From Cyclospora cayetanensis (lineage: Eukaryota; Apicomplexa; Conoidasida; Eucoccidiorida; Eimeriidae), in the NCBI RefSeq assembly GCF_002999335.1, contig NW_020312347.1, forward strand, positions 62,001 to 126,000: a stretch of DNA of 64,000 nt. Reading direction: 5' to 3'. This document shows positions 37,576 through 48,161 of the stretch, piece by piece. Within the stretch, counting starts at the first letter, position 1; every line of letters starts with the position of its first letter. The notes beneath the pieces were generated by a model, which saw only the letters and a program-made list of their open reading frames with translations, did not search any database and was not told the DNA's origin. A program made the position numbers and the translations under genes.

Positions 37576-40029
37576 CTATACATACATATACCTATATATA
37601 TACATATATACACCTATACATACATATACCTATATATATACATATATACACCTATATATATACATATACCTTTATATATACATATGTGCACCTATATATA
37701 CATATATACACCTATATACATATACACACCTATATATACATATATACACCTATATATGCATATACCTATATATATACATATACACACCTTTATATACATA
37801 TATACACCTATATATACATATACACACTTATATATACATATATACACCTATATATACATATACACACCTATATATACATATATACACCTATATATACATA
37901 TACCTATATATATACATATACACACCTATATATACATATATACACCTATATATACATATACACACCTATATATACATACATACACCTATATTTATACATA
38001 TACACACCTATATATACATACATACACCTATATATACATACATACACCTATATTTATACATATACACACCTATATATACATACATACACCTATATTTATA
38101 CATATACACCTATATATACATACATACACCTATATTTATACATATACACCTATATATACATATATACACATATGTATACATATATAACCTATGCATATAT
38201 ATATATATACAGCTATATATACATATATACAGCTATATATACATACATACACCTGTCTATATACATGCTGTGGCGGCTTCTGCAGGGAGTGTGGGATATG
38301 CCCCCGAAGGAGCGGTATGCTACGAAGGCGGCTGCTTATTACAGAGCGTTGCTGCGATCTGCTGCTGAACCATCAATCACTGCGCCTCCTCTGCCGCTGA
38401 AGCGTGAGGAAGCAGCGGAGCCGGAGGTTACCATTTCTTCGTCTCCGTCCTACTCCTCGATTCGCTCTCTTGGATCGAACCTCCTGAACGAGCAGCAGGC
38501 ACAGCGGGAGGAGGGGCAGCAGGGAGGAGACTCCGCGCAAGAAGAAGGCTTCATGGCTACTTTGCAGCAGCAGGCAGTTGCTGCCTCCGCAGCTGCAGCT
38601 GCAGCGGCAGCAACTGTCAGCAACACTGGAGGGGCAGCGATAGACTCTGCTCTTCAAAGCGTCACTTCCTTCGTCTCCGGTGCTCGAGAATACACAGCCA
38701 AAACTTTTGAGGCAGCGGGAGAGTCAAACTTCGTTGAAAAGGCAAAGGGAGGACTACAGAGCGTAGGCAGACAACTGACAATGCTGCAAACACGACGAAA
38801 TTCACCAGTGTTGAGGCGGTGGTTGTCTCTCTATTCTCTCTCTAGCATCTCTCTCTGTTCTCTACTCTTTCTATTATACCTCTCTACTCTCTATTCTCTC
38901 TCTATGGTCTCTCTTTATGGTCTCTCTCTACTCTCTATCCTCTCTCCACTCTCTCTCTATTCTCTATTGTCTCTCCATTCCCCCTCTACATGTACTCTCT
39001 CTGTCTTTCTCTACGTGGCTGCATCAAACAATACGCGCCACCCCAAGGCAGAAGGAGGAGGCGGCTGCTGCTGCCTTAGGGTACAGCGGCTGCTGCTGCG
39101 TGAATTTTTGTGTATTTGCATTCGAGCTGCAGCAGCTGCCTCGACTGAAGTCTTGCCTCAGAGGGCACCTCGTCCTCGCACGCAGTGCGCAGCATCCACT
39201 GCCCGACGCCTGCTGACTCGCGCTGCTGCGCATGGGATGCTGTTTTTGGGTGTATTTACAGGGAAGCGAGTGGATCGCTCAGCAAGGCAAACGCATCTCG
39301 TCAACCTTCAGTGAGTTTTTCCTCGATTTTCGTCCGACAGAGGGCCCGCCTGTCCTCTTTTTTCTGCCGCTCAGCTCTTGCCGCGCTGGCAAGTTCTCTT
39401 CCGATTGATTGTTCGATTGATGAGCATTGCGACGCAGCCGGCTCAGACGCAAGTGCTGACGGTGGCTGTACCTCGTCGTCACCAAGGCTGTCGGAAGAGC
39501 AGCCACAGGAGGGGGAAGAGGGGCTGCAATCGCAGCAGCGCAGCGGCAGCGGAGTGCTGGATTCAATGCGCGACTTCACCCGCCGCTCACTCTCCAACGT
39601 TTCCCAGGTCGTCCGTAGCAGCAACAGCGGCGTCGGTGAGGGCGGGGGTGTCTTGGAGAAGGCAAGAGAAGGTTTAAGCTCGGTGAGCTGCACGTTCGGC
39701 TGGCATTGCTCTCCTTAATGCGCCGCTCTAGTGACGCGCGAGAGACAGCGATAGCGACGCCACGCGTAGCGACGGCGTGCCCCCGTACGCTTGCTGTTGC
39801 ATCGCGCTGCATGCATGCACAGAAATGTGCAAAAGTGGAAGCAGCGCTTTCAGCGTGGCAACAGCAGGGGGGAGAGCTGCCGTCAAAAAGGGGGGAATGG
39901 CAGTAGGGGACGTAGCTAAAAGGCTTTGTGTCTGCTTTGCTGCTGCCTCAGCTGACGGCTGTGGCGACGGGTTGGCTGCAACCTGCCGAGACTCCGTCTC
40001 CAGAAAGCAGTAAGACAGACACCCGGTGA
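36312..40029 (+). CDS. ARF GTPase-activating protein (ArfGAP1-like), 7 exons, one GC-AG intron
   Basis: Zinc-finger protein that stimulates GTP hydrolysis by ARF in COPI/Golgi traffic. Exons are 36312-36387, 36609-36681, 37049-37169, 38286-38762, 39262-39310, 39375-39682 and 39952-40029. They total 1182 nt, in phase, 393 aa. The N-terminal zinc finger is exactly C-x2-C-x16-C-x2-C (Cys22, 25, 42, 45), followed by the arginine-finger context SSIHR (Arg50) and [18 protein letters not shown] sequence. The next conserved block ([18 protein letters not shown]) closes the GAP domain. The C-terminal half has repeated amphipathic segments rich in Ser, Ala and Gly ([21 protein letters not shown]) plus [12 protein letters not shown] and a final [10 protein letters not shown], as in ArfGAP1 family tails that sense curved membranes. 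Intron 2 (36682-37048) only joins correctly with a GC donor (CACAG|GCAAGT). Intron 3 carries about 900 bp of TATA/CACA repeats. Confidence 0.92.
37270..38275 (+). repeat. TATA/CACA microsatellite block in ArfGAP intron 3
   Basis: A run of roughly 900-1000 bp built from variants of ACACCTATATATACATAT, with a pure (TA)n core at about 37513-37571. All three plus frames stay open as Tyr/Ile/Thr/His-rich pseudo-protein, creating chance ORFs of up to 753 codons. It lies wholly between the donor TAC|GTGAGA at 37170 and the acceptor CTGCAG at 38285. Confidence 0.95.
38815..39015 (+). repeat. CTCTCTAT-type pyrimidine repeat in ArfGAP intron 4
   Basis: Degenerate repeats of TCTCTCTATTCTC and TCTCTACTCTC inside intron 4 (38763-39261). 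Non-coding; leaves frame 1 open by chance. Confidence 0.85.
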
Positions 40030-41174
40030 TGCACACTTCGCTTTTAGCATGCATTCCCATGAATAAATGGAAAAAATTATTCATGAATATGAACATAACC
40101 CTATTTATAAGCACCTTATCGTCCATATCAAGGAACAGTACAGCACACGCGGACTTGCATCGACGCCTGCACGCTGGTGCGGCTACATATGTATACATAC
40201 ATGCATATCTAGTGCCTCGCGCATGCGTGCCCTTTCTGGCTTTGAATAATGTGGGAGCCTTGAAACGGAAGGAAGAGCGTGCATTCCAGGGTTGCAGCGC
40301 CATCAGCTTCCTTCTCGATCAAGAGCACAGCTTCCTACAGCGCCTGCATGCGCTCCGTTGCTGCCGTTGCGCGTGTAGGCCCTCCCAAAGGGCTAAATGG
40401 AGGGCCAGACATCCCAGAGAAGGTGCTCTAGCGTTGTTGTGTGTGAACGTATCTGCCGCTGTTTCGCTCGGCGGCTTCCAGCCTGCCGCCAATGTCGTTG
40501 CCTTTGAGAAGCCTCGCTAGATCCCCCTTTCCCCCCCGTAAAAGTTTCAAACCGCGGGGGTGGTATTCAAAGGCGGGCATGCCCCCGCCGTATGCAGGGG
40601 CTTTTTACCGAAAGAGAACAGCAGAGGTGTCGCGCTGGCGCTAAGGGTCATAGTTTTAGTTTCTCCTTGCTCGCAGCCATGCGAGTTTGCCTACGCCGTA
40701 ACACTGTGAGGTACTACTGTATTCCCTTTTGAACGCTAGCTCTAAATGCGCGAAAGGGAGAAAGGATAGGTGGTGGCTAGCTATGTTTCGGTGCGTGAGA
40801 GGAGTCCGTTCAGCTGCTGGTGAGCCCCCCTGCTGAAAGAAAGAGCTTTTGGGGGAGTGCCTTTGTGCCGCGCTTGGTTACAGAGGCAGTCGCTTAGCGG
40901 TCCACTGGAGGGGTCACCCCCTTCTCCCCTTCTCCTTTCCTTGCTGGCGAAAGGTGTGGCGGGGAAGCAAGCCACCGCAACAAAACAAAACGTGGAAGGC
41001 TTCTAGCGGGGAGAACGCGCACTCACCAGCCAGTAGCTAGTCAGCTCGTTAGGGGGTTGCACACTGGTCTGTTACGTGTGGCAAAGGGGCCCTTCAGAGA
41101 GGGAGGGTGCAAAAAGCCTAAGCAGAGAGGAAGCAGCCTCGGCAACGCGGCGTAGAGGAGCGTGCAGCGCACGG
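40030..41174. other. Intergenic between ArfGAP and minus-strand hypothetical gene
   Basis: A convergent gene interval of about 1.1 kb. It contains a small TATGTATACATACATGCATAT stretch near 40187-40208 and short homopolymer runs of C and G (40520-40560). No gene or RNA recognised. Confidence 0.5.
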
Positions 41175-42842
41175 CTAAACAGCTGCCTGAAATCCCCACA
41201 TTTCGTTGTGCAGCAGCGCCTCCAGCCTTTGGAGGATGTCTTCGTCAGATGCGAGTTTTGCAGCGTGGCTTCGCGCGGCAGCAAGCCCATCGACAGTCTG
41301 CAGCAGCAGCAGCAAGCCTTGCTGCAGCTGTTGCAGCTCGGCTGGCGCTGCGCCGTCTCGCAAGTACAAGGGCACTTCGCCCTGAGGTGTACAGACACTC
41401 GAGCGAGCGCCCCTTGCGAGCACCTTGTTGTTAAGTGGGGTGTCTGTGAAGCGAGAAATCAGCAGCACCAGCAATGCGGCGAGCCCAGCAGCCGTCGAAA
41501 TGACTAAGGCGCCTTCGCTTCTTGTTTTTGCGTCTCTCAGAGCTTCACAAACCGACGCAATGGGCGGCAAGGAGAGAGACAGAATAGTCCTCCCGCCGTC
41601 AGTATTCTCGATCGGCAGCAACTGCGCCACCTCGTGCAGCTTCCTTACCCTCAAGCAGAACAAGCCTTGCTGCTGCTGCTGCAGTTCGGCTGCTGCTGCC
41701 GCCACGCGCTGCTTGCTGCATCGGTACTGCAGGAGCAGCGCCTCGAGACAGCGATTTTGGTGCTGCAGCTGCTTTCGCAAAGATCCAGACAAGTCCAAGA
41801 GGCATGTCGCCAAGCGCGCCTCTATTTTGCACATGGCAGCAGGGAGGCTGCTTCGATTGCTGGCAATGAACTGCAGCCTCCTTCTTCTCTCCGCTTCTTC
41901 GTGCTGGGGGGTAGAGACACCACAGCCCATACTGCTGGCACTGACACTGCTGACACCGACACTGCTGGCACTGACACTGCTGACACCGACACCGCTGCTA
42001 CTCTCCAGAAAGGTTTTGCTGCTAATCCTGCTGCTCGCTCGTCTCCTTCCGCGAACAGCATCCTCGAAATCAGGAGGCACGTTTGTCTGAGCCTTCCTGG
42101 AGAGCGCTGCCTCGCGTGCGTTTGTTAGAGTTTCCTCTACTGCAGTTGGTGAGGAGAGTGACACTCCGATCCTCATCGCGGAGGCGCAGTGGTCGCGCTG
42201 GCTTGCTGGGAGGAGAGGCTGCAGAGAGGCAGCAGAATCGGAGGCTGTCTTGTCAGCAATGCGGTGACTCCCGTACGTTGTTGCTGCTGCTGCTGCGAGG
42301 GCAGTTCTAAGATGCATGTCTAATTGTGCCTCCAACAGCATCCGTTGCCGTCGCAGCCGCAGCAGCTCGCGCTGCTTTTGCTGCAGCACTTCCGTCTTCT
42401 GCAGCAAGTCGGATTGCAGCACGACAGCATCCTGCGAAGAGAGATGCCTACTCGCAGCTTTCGCTGGGTTTGCCCTTGTTGTTGCAGTCTTCGCGAAAGG
42501 AGACGCACTTGAAGCGGCAGTCGAGAAAGGCTGCCTTGCGCCGCTTGTCGCTGCATTCTTTGCCGCGGCTGCTGCATGGCTGCGGCTCAGACTGCCGCTA
42601 GTTCTTAGAAAAAGAGGCCATGCGTCTTGCTGCCTCGAAGAGAGGAGCTGTGCTGCACCTTGCTCTTCCTCCTGAGGCACTTCGTGCTTCCCTGCGCATG
42701 CGCTTTTTGCAGCAGCTAGCCGGTCGGGAGCAGCAACAGCTCCCAAGGAGCTATCGGAGGCGTCAAGATCGCTTGCGTCGTCTTCACTTCTGCAGCTGCT
42801 GCTCTTGCTGCTGAAGCTGCTGCTGCTGCCGCCAGTCTCCAT
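41175..42842 (-). CDS. Hypothetical coiled-coil protein with a membrane segment, alanine/serine/glutamine-rich
   Basis: A single uninterrupted frame of 555 codons from ATG (42842) to TAG (41175). The N-terminal third is low-complexity Ser/Ala/Asp. The centre has a heptad-like coiled coil (QKTEVLQQKQRELLRLRRQRMLLEAQL). Next comes a minisatellite-encoded Ser/Val/Ala stretch (41930-42000), then a second Gln-rich helix. One hydrophobic segment (STAAGLAALLVLLISRF) lies near the C-terminus, before a final leucine-rich helix. It may be a tail-anchored or single-span membrane protein. No family recognised. The same frame stays open upstream past 42842 without an ATG, and a coding-like minus reading at about 43560-43250 may be a 5' exon, so the true start may be further 5'. 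Confidence 0.6.
   Translation of the reverse strand: METGGSSSSFSSKSSSCRSEDDASDLDASDSSLGAVAAPDRLAAAKSACAGKHEVPQEEEQGAAQLLSSRQQDAWPLFLRTSGSLSRSHAAAAAKNAATSGARQPFSTAASSASPFAKTATTRANPAKAASRHLSSQDAVVLQSDLLQKTEVLQQKQRELLRLRRQRMLLEAQLDMHLRTALAAAAATTYGSHRIADKTASDSAASLQPLLPASQRDHCASAMRIGVSLSSPTAVEETLTNAREAALSRKAQTNVPPDFEDAVRGRRRASSRISSKTFLESSSGVGVSSVSASSVGVSSVSASSMGCGVSTPQHEEAERRRRLQFIASNRSSLPAAMCKIEARLATCLLDLSGSLRKQLQHQNRCLEALLLQYRCSKQRVAAAAAELQQQQQGLFCLRVRKLHEVAQLLPIENTDGGRTILSLSLPPIASVCEALRDAKTRSEGALVISTAAGLAALLVLLISRFTDTPLNNKVLARGARSSVCTPQGEVPLYLRDGAAPAELQQLQQGLLLLLQTVDGLAAARSHAAKLASDEDILQRLEALLHNEMWGFQAAV
41925..42005. repeat. 30-bp coding minisatellite
   Basis: About 2.7 copies of a unit alternating CTGCTGGCACTGACA and CTGCTGACACCGACA. 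On the minus strand it encodes repeated Ser-Ser-Val-Ser-Ala / Ser-Ser-Val-Gly-Val in the hypothetical protein. The unit length is a multiple of three, so copy changes keep the frame. Confidence 0.85.
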
Positions 42843-42871
42843 CTTGCGCAATGCTGTTTTTGCTGCTCCTT

Positions 42872-42903
<32 letters not shown>

Positions 42904-43995
42904 ACGAGGTTGCCGACGTGCCCTTCGCAGCATTCTGCTCGGAGAGCCTCAGCGTGCAGTCACCCTCTGCTTGCTTAAGCGTCTGCCTTCCGTGACTGCA
43001 TCCTTAGCTGTCTCCATGAGGCGCGGTGCTCTGCTCAGCTCGCAGCGAATGCAGAAGCAGAAGGCGTCTGCAGTGCCTCGAAGAGGCTGCAGGGGGAAGA
43101 CACGAGGCGCTGCAGCAGCAGCTACCCCGCCTCCTCGCAGAGTGGCAGACACTGCGGCTGCTGCTGCCGAACACACAAAGACAAAGGATAGCGAGCAGCA
43201 CCACCTCTGTGTTGCTGAAAGGGGTTGTTGTGGGCAGCGCTGTGGTCAGCGCGAGTGCCGCCACTGCTGCGCTTGCGCCGCTGCGGCTGCTGCTGCTGCT
43301 GCGCATCCACGACACTGAAATACGAAGCTGAAACGCAGAAACTTTAGCAGTGGGTCGCTCCGACGGTGTTGTTGCTGCTCCTGCCGCCTCGAATTGGCTG
43401 CTGGTCCGTCCCTCTGAGCTTCCCTTAGCCGACGCAGGAGGCACTGCACCGCTGGAGTGGCGGCTCAGAGACAGCGCGGCAGCCGCAGTGGAGGCGAGGG
43501 GTGGTACTCCAGTAGGCGGTGCGCTTGGCTTGGCTGCGTTCCGCGCTTGCGCGTGTTGAAAAAAGCCTAAAAGCGACCTTTTAGGCGCATTTGAAAGTCT
43601 GTCGAGCAGAGAGAAGAAGGGCAGGAGGGGCGGCAGCCGCTGCAGCTGCCGCGTTTGTTGCTGCTGCTGCTGCTGCTGCCTCTGGAGCGCTCAGTGCTGC
43701 CGCAGCAGCAGCAGCAGCAGCAGCAGCAGCTGCTGCTGCCCTCCAGTCCCACCAACCCCCCTTTGGGAGCTCTGGCAGCAGGAACAAAGCTTGAGTTGCG
43801 TGTTTTTGCGTGTGGAAACGCTTCTGGAGCGTCTTCTGATTCCAGCACGACCCTTGATGCAGACGCCGCTGCAGCAGCAGCGGCTGCTCCCAGTGCGTCG
43901 GCGCGGCAAGGATCGCAGCAGGTGCTGCTGCGTTGGCAGCAGTTTCGCAGCTTCCAGACGGCCCCTAAAGGCAGGAGAGCCCTTCGGCTGCATGA
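42843..43995. other. CAG/CTG-rich interval between divergent genes, coding state unresolved
   Basis: Lies between the minus-strand hypothetical protein and the plus-strand DDT-type protein. Both strands show coding-like composition. On minus, the reading through about 43560-43250 (SSEGRTSSQFEAAGAATTPSERP) could be an upstream exon of the hypothetical gene. On plus, the reading 43740-44026 (PTNPPLGALAAGTKLELRVF, then RQGSQQVLLRWQQFRSF) could be a 5' exon of the DDT gene, with donor CGC|GTAGAC at 44027. Neither reading has an ATG in frame. Triplet tracts at 42855-42905 and 43655-43740 open several frames at once, so ORF length is no guide here. Confidence 0.4.
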
Positions 43996-44521
43996 AGCAG
44001 CAGAGTCTGCGAGTCTCCAACAACGCGTAGACGCGCAAGAATAGACTCCACTCCCAAAGAACACCCTGGAGCGTCGACACAACAACCACCCCGCGAAGAA
44101 GGCGGCTCCGCATGCCTCTGCAGCGCCGCCTCTGCGAGCACTCCCCGCGAAAAGGAGGCTTCCTGTCTGCGAGAGCAGTGCGTGTGGCAGGAAGCAGCAG
44201 CAGCAGCACGCGGCAGAAGCAGCAGCAACTCCTCAAGCAACGGGGGGGAGGGAGGAGGGGAGGCATCCTCGTGGCTGCAGGCTGCAACACACACAGTGGC
44301 AGTTTCCTGTGCGATTCGCCTTCCAATACACGCCTGGCTTCTCGGGGGCAGGCGTTCAGCAGCTGCAGAGACACATCTCAAACGGAAGTTTCTCTTTCGC
44401 GCAGCAGCAACAGCAGCAACAGCAGCAACAGCAAGGATGGCACTTCGTGAAGTCTCGTCTAAGGGAAACTCCCAACGCGCCACAGCAGCGAGGGGGACGC
44501 ACGACACCGCCAACAGTACTA

Positions 44522-44585
<64 letters not shown>

Positions 44586-45240
44586 TAGTAGTAGTAAAGG
44601 CGCACCGCCCACACATGCGCCAACGAAGCGCTCAGGTGTCTCGAGCAGCAGCAGCAGCAGCAAGGCGGAGGCTGCAGTGAAAGACACGAAGAACTGCAGC
44701 AGCAACAGTGGAAGCAGCAGCAGTGCAGAGGTGAGGAAGAAGAGGCGGAAACAAGCGTTTCTGACGACTAAAAAGAGGCGTAAAACGAGCAGTAGGGGTG
44801 CTGGTAGTGCTGGTGCCGGAGGAAGCAGCAGCAGCCGCAAAGCAGCAGCAGCAACGACGACGAGAGTCTCCCGAGAGTGCCGCAGCGCCAGTGCGAACAG
44901 CAGCAGCAGCGGGAGCAGCAGCGGGAGCAGCAGCAGCAGCAGCAGCAGCAGCAAAGAAGAGGAGGAGCAGCAGGAGAGCGACGAGGAGGAGCAGCTTTCG
45001 CTGCAGCCTTGGCCTCCTACGGCTGGCGATTTAAGGGAACCAAGCTGCAGCAAACTTCGTTGTCTGTGGCAGCAGCAGCAGCACCAGGATGCAGCGGATC
45101 GGAGACTCGAGGCACTCTTCGAAGCGTTTTGCAGCAGTGCTGTGGCTGCGCTCCAGCGTCTTAAGGATAGGCTTGCAGCAGCAGCGACGAGTGCTCGTTC
45201 TGCGCGATCTGTAGGAGGAGGCTCCTCTGGAACGCAGAGT

Positions 45241-45290
<50 letters not shown>

Positions 45291-46326
45291 ACAGCAGCAA
45301 CAGCAACAACAGCAACAGCAGGAGAAGGTTCAGCCTCCCTTCTTCCAGGAGGAGCTGCCGCACAGTCTGCAGCAACTGAAGAATGAGCTGAACGTGGCGC
45401 AGCTTGCGTCTGCTGTCTTGCACGTCTTGCCTCCTACGCCAGCAGCAGCAGCAGCAGCCTCTGTGGCAGGCTTGCGAATGAAGGGTGGCTACGAGCTGCA
45501 GCAACTCTCCGTTTGCAGTTGGCTCCGGCGATTTTTCCTCTTTGTGCTGGAAGAGCCGCTTGAGCTTCTGCTGTACACGCAGGGGTTCACTGGTACCTCT
45601 TTTGGGGGCCCCTTGGGGGGCCCCCCTTGCGATTTATCTGCTGTCGCTTTGAAGTACACTGCAGCTGCCGTGAAGGAGCTGCGACCACTTGTCACGCTTC
45701 TGCTGCAGCCTTTGCAGCAGAAGCGGGAGAAGCACAAGAAGAAGAAGCAGCAGCATGTGCAGCGGCACGTGCAGCAGCAGCGGAGGAGGATCGAAGACAT
45801 GCTGCAGAGGGATGGCACGCTGAAGGGAGCTCTCAAGAAGCTGCTGCTGCTGCCTGGGATGCTGCAGCATGGGCATTACGACATCGAAACGCTGCTGCTG
45901 CTGCTGCTGCAGCACCGCGAGCGGCAGCAGCAGCAGCTGAAGGACCAGCAAGAGACGACGAAGAAGAAGCAGGAAGAAGAAGAGGCGCAACAGCAACAGA
46001 AACAAGAGCAGCAGGAGCAGCAGCAGCAGCAAGCAGCATGCGCTGCAGCAAGCCTTCAGAAGGAAGAGAGGACTGACCAGAGCAGCAGCAGCAACGCCAG
46101 CGTAGACTGCAAAAAGCAGCAGCACGAGCAGCAACTGCAAGAGCAGCAGCAGCAAGAGCAGCAGCAGCAAGAGCAGCTGCAGCTCAAGGAGGAGGAAGGT
46201 GCCATTCACAGCAGCGAGGGGTTGCTGCAGAAGCAGAAGGCAGAAGACACGCAGTCAGAAGGCCAAAGAAAGGTTGTAGAGGTGGAGCAGCAACAGCAGC
46301 AACAGCAGCAACAGCAGCAACAGCAG

Positions 46327-46367
<41 letters not shown>

Positions 46368-48120
46368 GCAGGAGGGAGAGGAGAAGCCACAAGAACACAT
46401 CCATCAACAGCCGCAACGACATCAGCAGCTGTGGGGAGAAGACGTCTGCTTGTTCTTAAGAAGCTTCGAATACAAGCAGGAAGATATCACACGCGAAGTG
46501 CTGCAGTCTCCTCATTTCGTGGATTTAGTGAGGTGAGATCATCTAATGCATGTGCTGGGTAGAGGCTGAAGGGCAGACTTACGACAAGAACTGGAAACGC
46601 GTTCATTTTCTCTCTTTTTTTTTCTCTCTCTTATCTTTTTCTTCTTCTCTCTTTCCCCGCCTTCCGTGTGTCGTTGTGGGTATTATATCGTTAGATCTCG
46701 GCTGCACGCGAAGGCTGTGTAGCTGACAAGCATCCAGACACAAGCGTCTCGATGCATGCATGACGCATGCATGCATAGAGACGTGTACAGCCATCGTCGA
46801 AAGATAAAGCTGCCTGCAATTATTTCGTTTATCGTCCTTTGCCGTGAGCGCGGCTGTCTCTCCCCGTGTTTCCTCCTTTGCGCTTCTTCGCCTGCTCTCT
46901 CTGCAGGTGTCTCTGATATGTGCTCACAAAATAGTTCCTCTCTTAATATATATCTATCTATATAGATATTTATCTAGATATTATATGTATAGATATATAT
47001 ATTTTACATGTATATCTGTGTATATATATATATCTGTATGTAGATGTATACATCTCTCTGTGTATGTATATATCTCTGTATGTATGTATCTCTGTGTATA
47101 TCTATATAGATATTATATATATCTATATATAGATGTATATATATATATCTGTCTATATATCACTCTGTATAGCTCTACATATCTCTCTCTGTATACCTCT
47201 CTGTGTATCTCTCTATGCCTGTCTCTCTATAAGAACATCTATCTATATATCTCTCTCTATCTATCTATTCATGTACATAGATATATGTATGTATATGTAA
47301 ATTTGTGCCCCTGTTGCTGTGATGCAGGTTCTTGAATCAATTTGCCTCCGTCTTGAATGTGCCGTGGCGTTTTGACGCGCTGTTGGCGTCGTTAAGTGCA
47401 GTCTCGCCTCCCCCAGACGTCGTGCTTTGCGCCTCCCTGCTCTCGCTGGCCTCTTTCTCGTTCGATTTCATGCCTGCGTTGCAGCGTATAGACAGCGCAC
47501 TTGCTGCGGAGGAGGAGCAGCAGCAGCAGCTTCTAAACGATGCCGCTGCAGCAGCAGCGCTCGCCTATGCGGCGCCTCCTGAGCAGCAGCCTGCGCACAC
47601 GGCGAGGCGACAGCAGCAGCAGCAGCTGCTGCAGCAGCAGCAGCGGGCTGCAGCAGGCGCTCGTGGAGGAAGGCAGGCGAAAAAGAAAACTCAACAACAG
47701 CGTCTCCAGCAAGAAAAGCAGCTTCTCCTGCAAGACGCAGTCGCAGAGACTCCAGAAACGCAAGAACCCAGCATTCCGCAAACGCCTGTCTGCACAGGAG
47801 ATCCTCAGCAGCAGCAGCAAAATGCAGAGGAGCCCATGCAGCAAGACATGCACTCCAAAGTACAACAGCAGCAACTGCAGCAGCAACTGGAGCAGCAACT
47901 GGAGCAGCAACTGCAGCAGCAGCAGCAGCCCCCCTCGGGTGCTGTTGCTGGAGGTGTCATCCGTCGCTCCCAAGCTTTTCTGCAATTTTGCGCGGAGTTT
48001 TCGCAAACAGCGGAGGCAGCGGCAAGCGCTGCAGCGACAGCTGCTATCGACTTGAAGAACTGCACAGGAAGGGCGTCCTCTTCCAGTGATATGAGCGCTG
48101 CAGCGGATGCTGCAGCGGAT

Positions 48121-48161
<41 letters not shown>

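Noticed and set aside
37053..39314. 753-codon plus-strand ORF
   Set aside because: It is real ArfGAP exons 3 and 4 joined through an open TATA/CACA microsatellite and a CT repeat; conserved blocks require splicing at 37169/38286 and 38762/39262.
43965..45053. 362-codon minus-strand ORF rich in leucine
   Set aside because: Antisense reading of CAG tracts in the DDT-type gene; poly-Leu and poly-Cys are the expected complement of Gln/Ser/Ala tracts.
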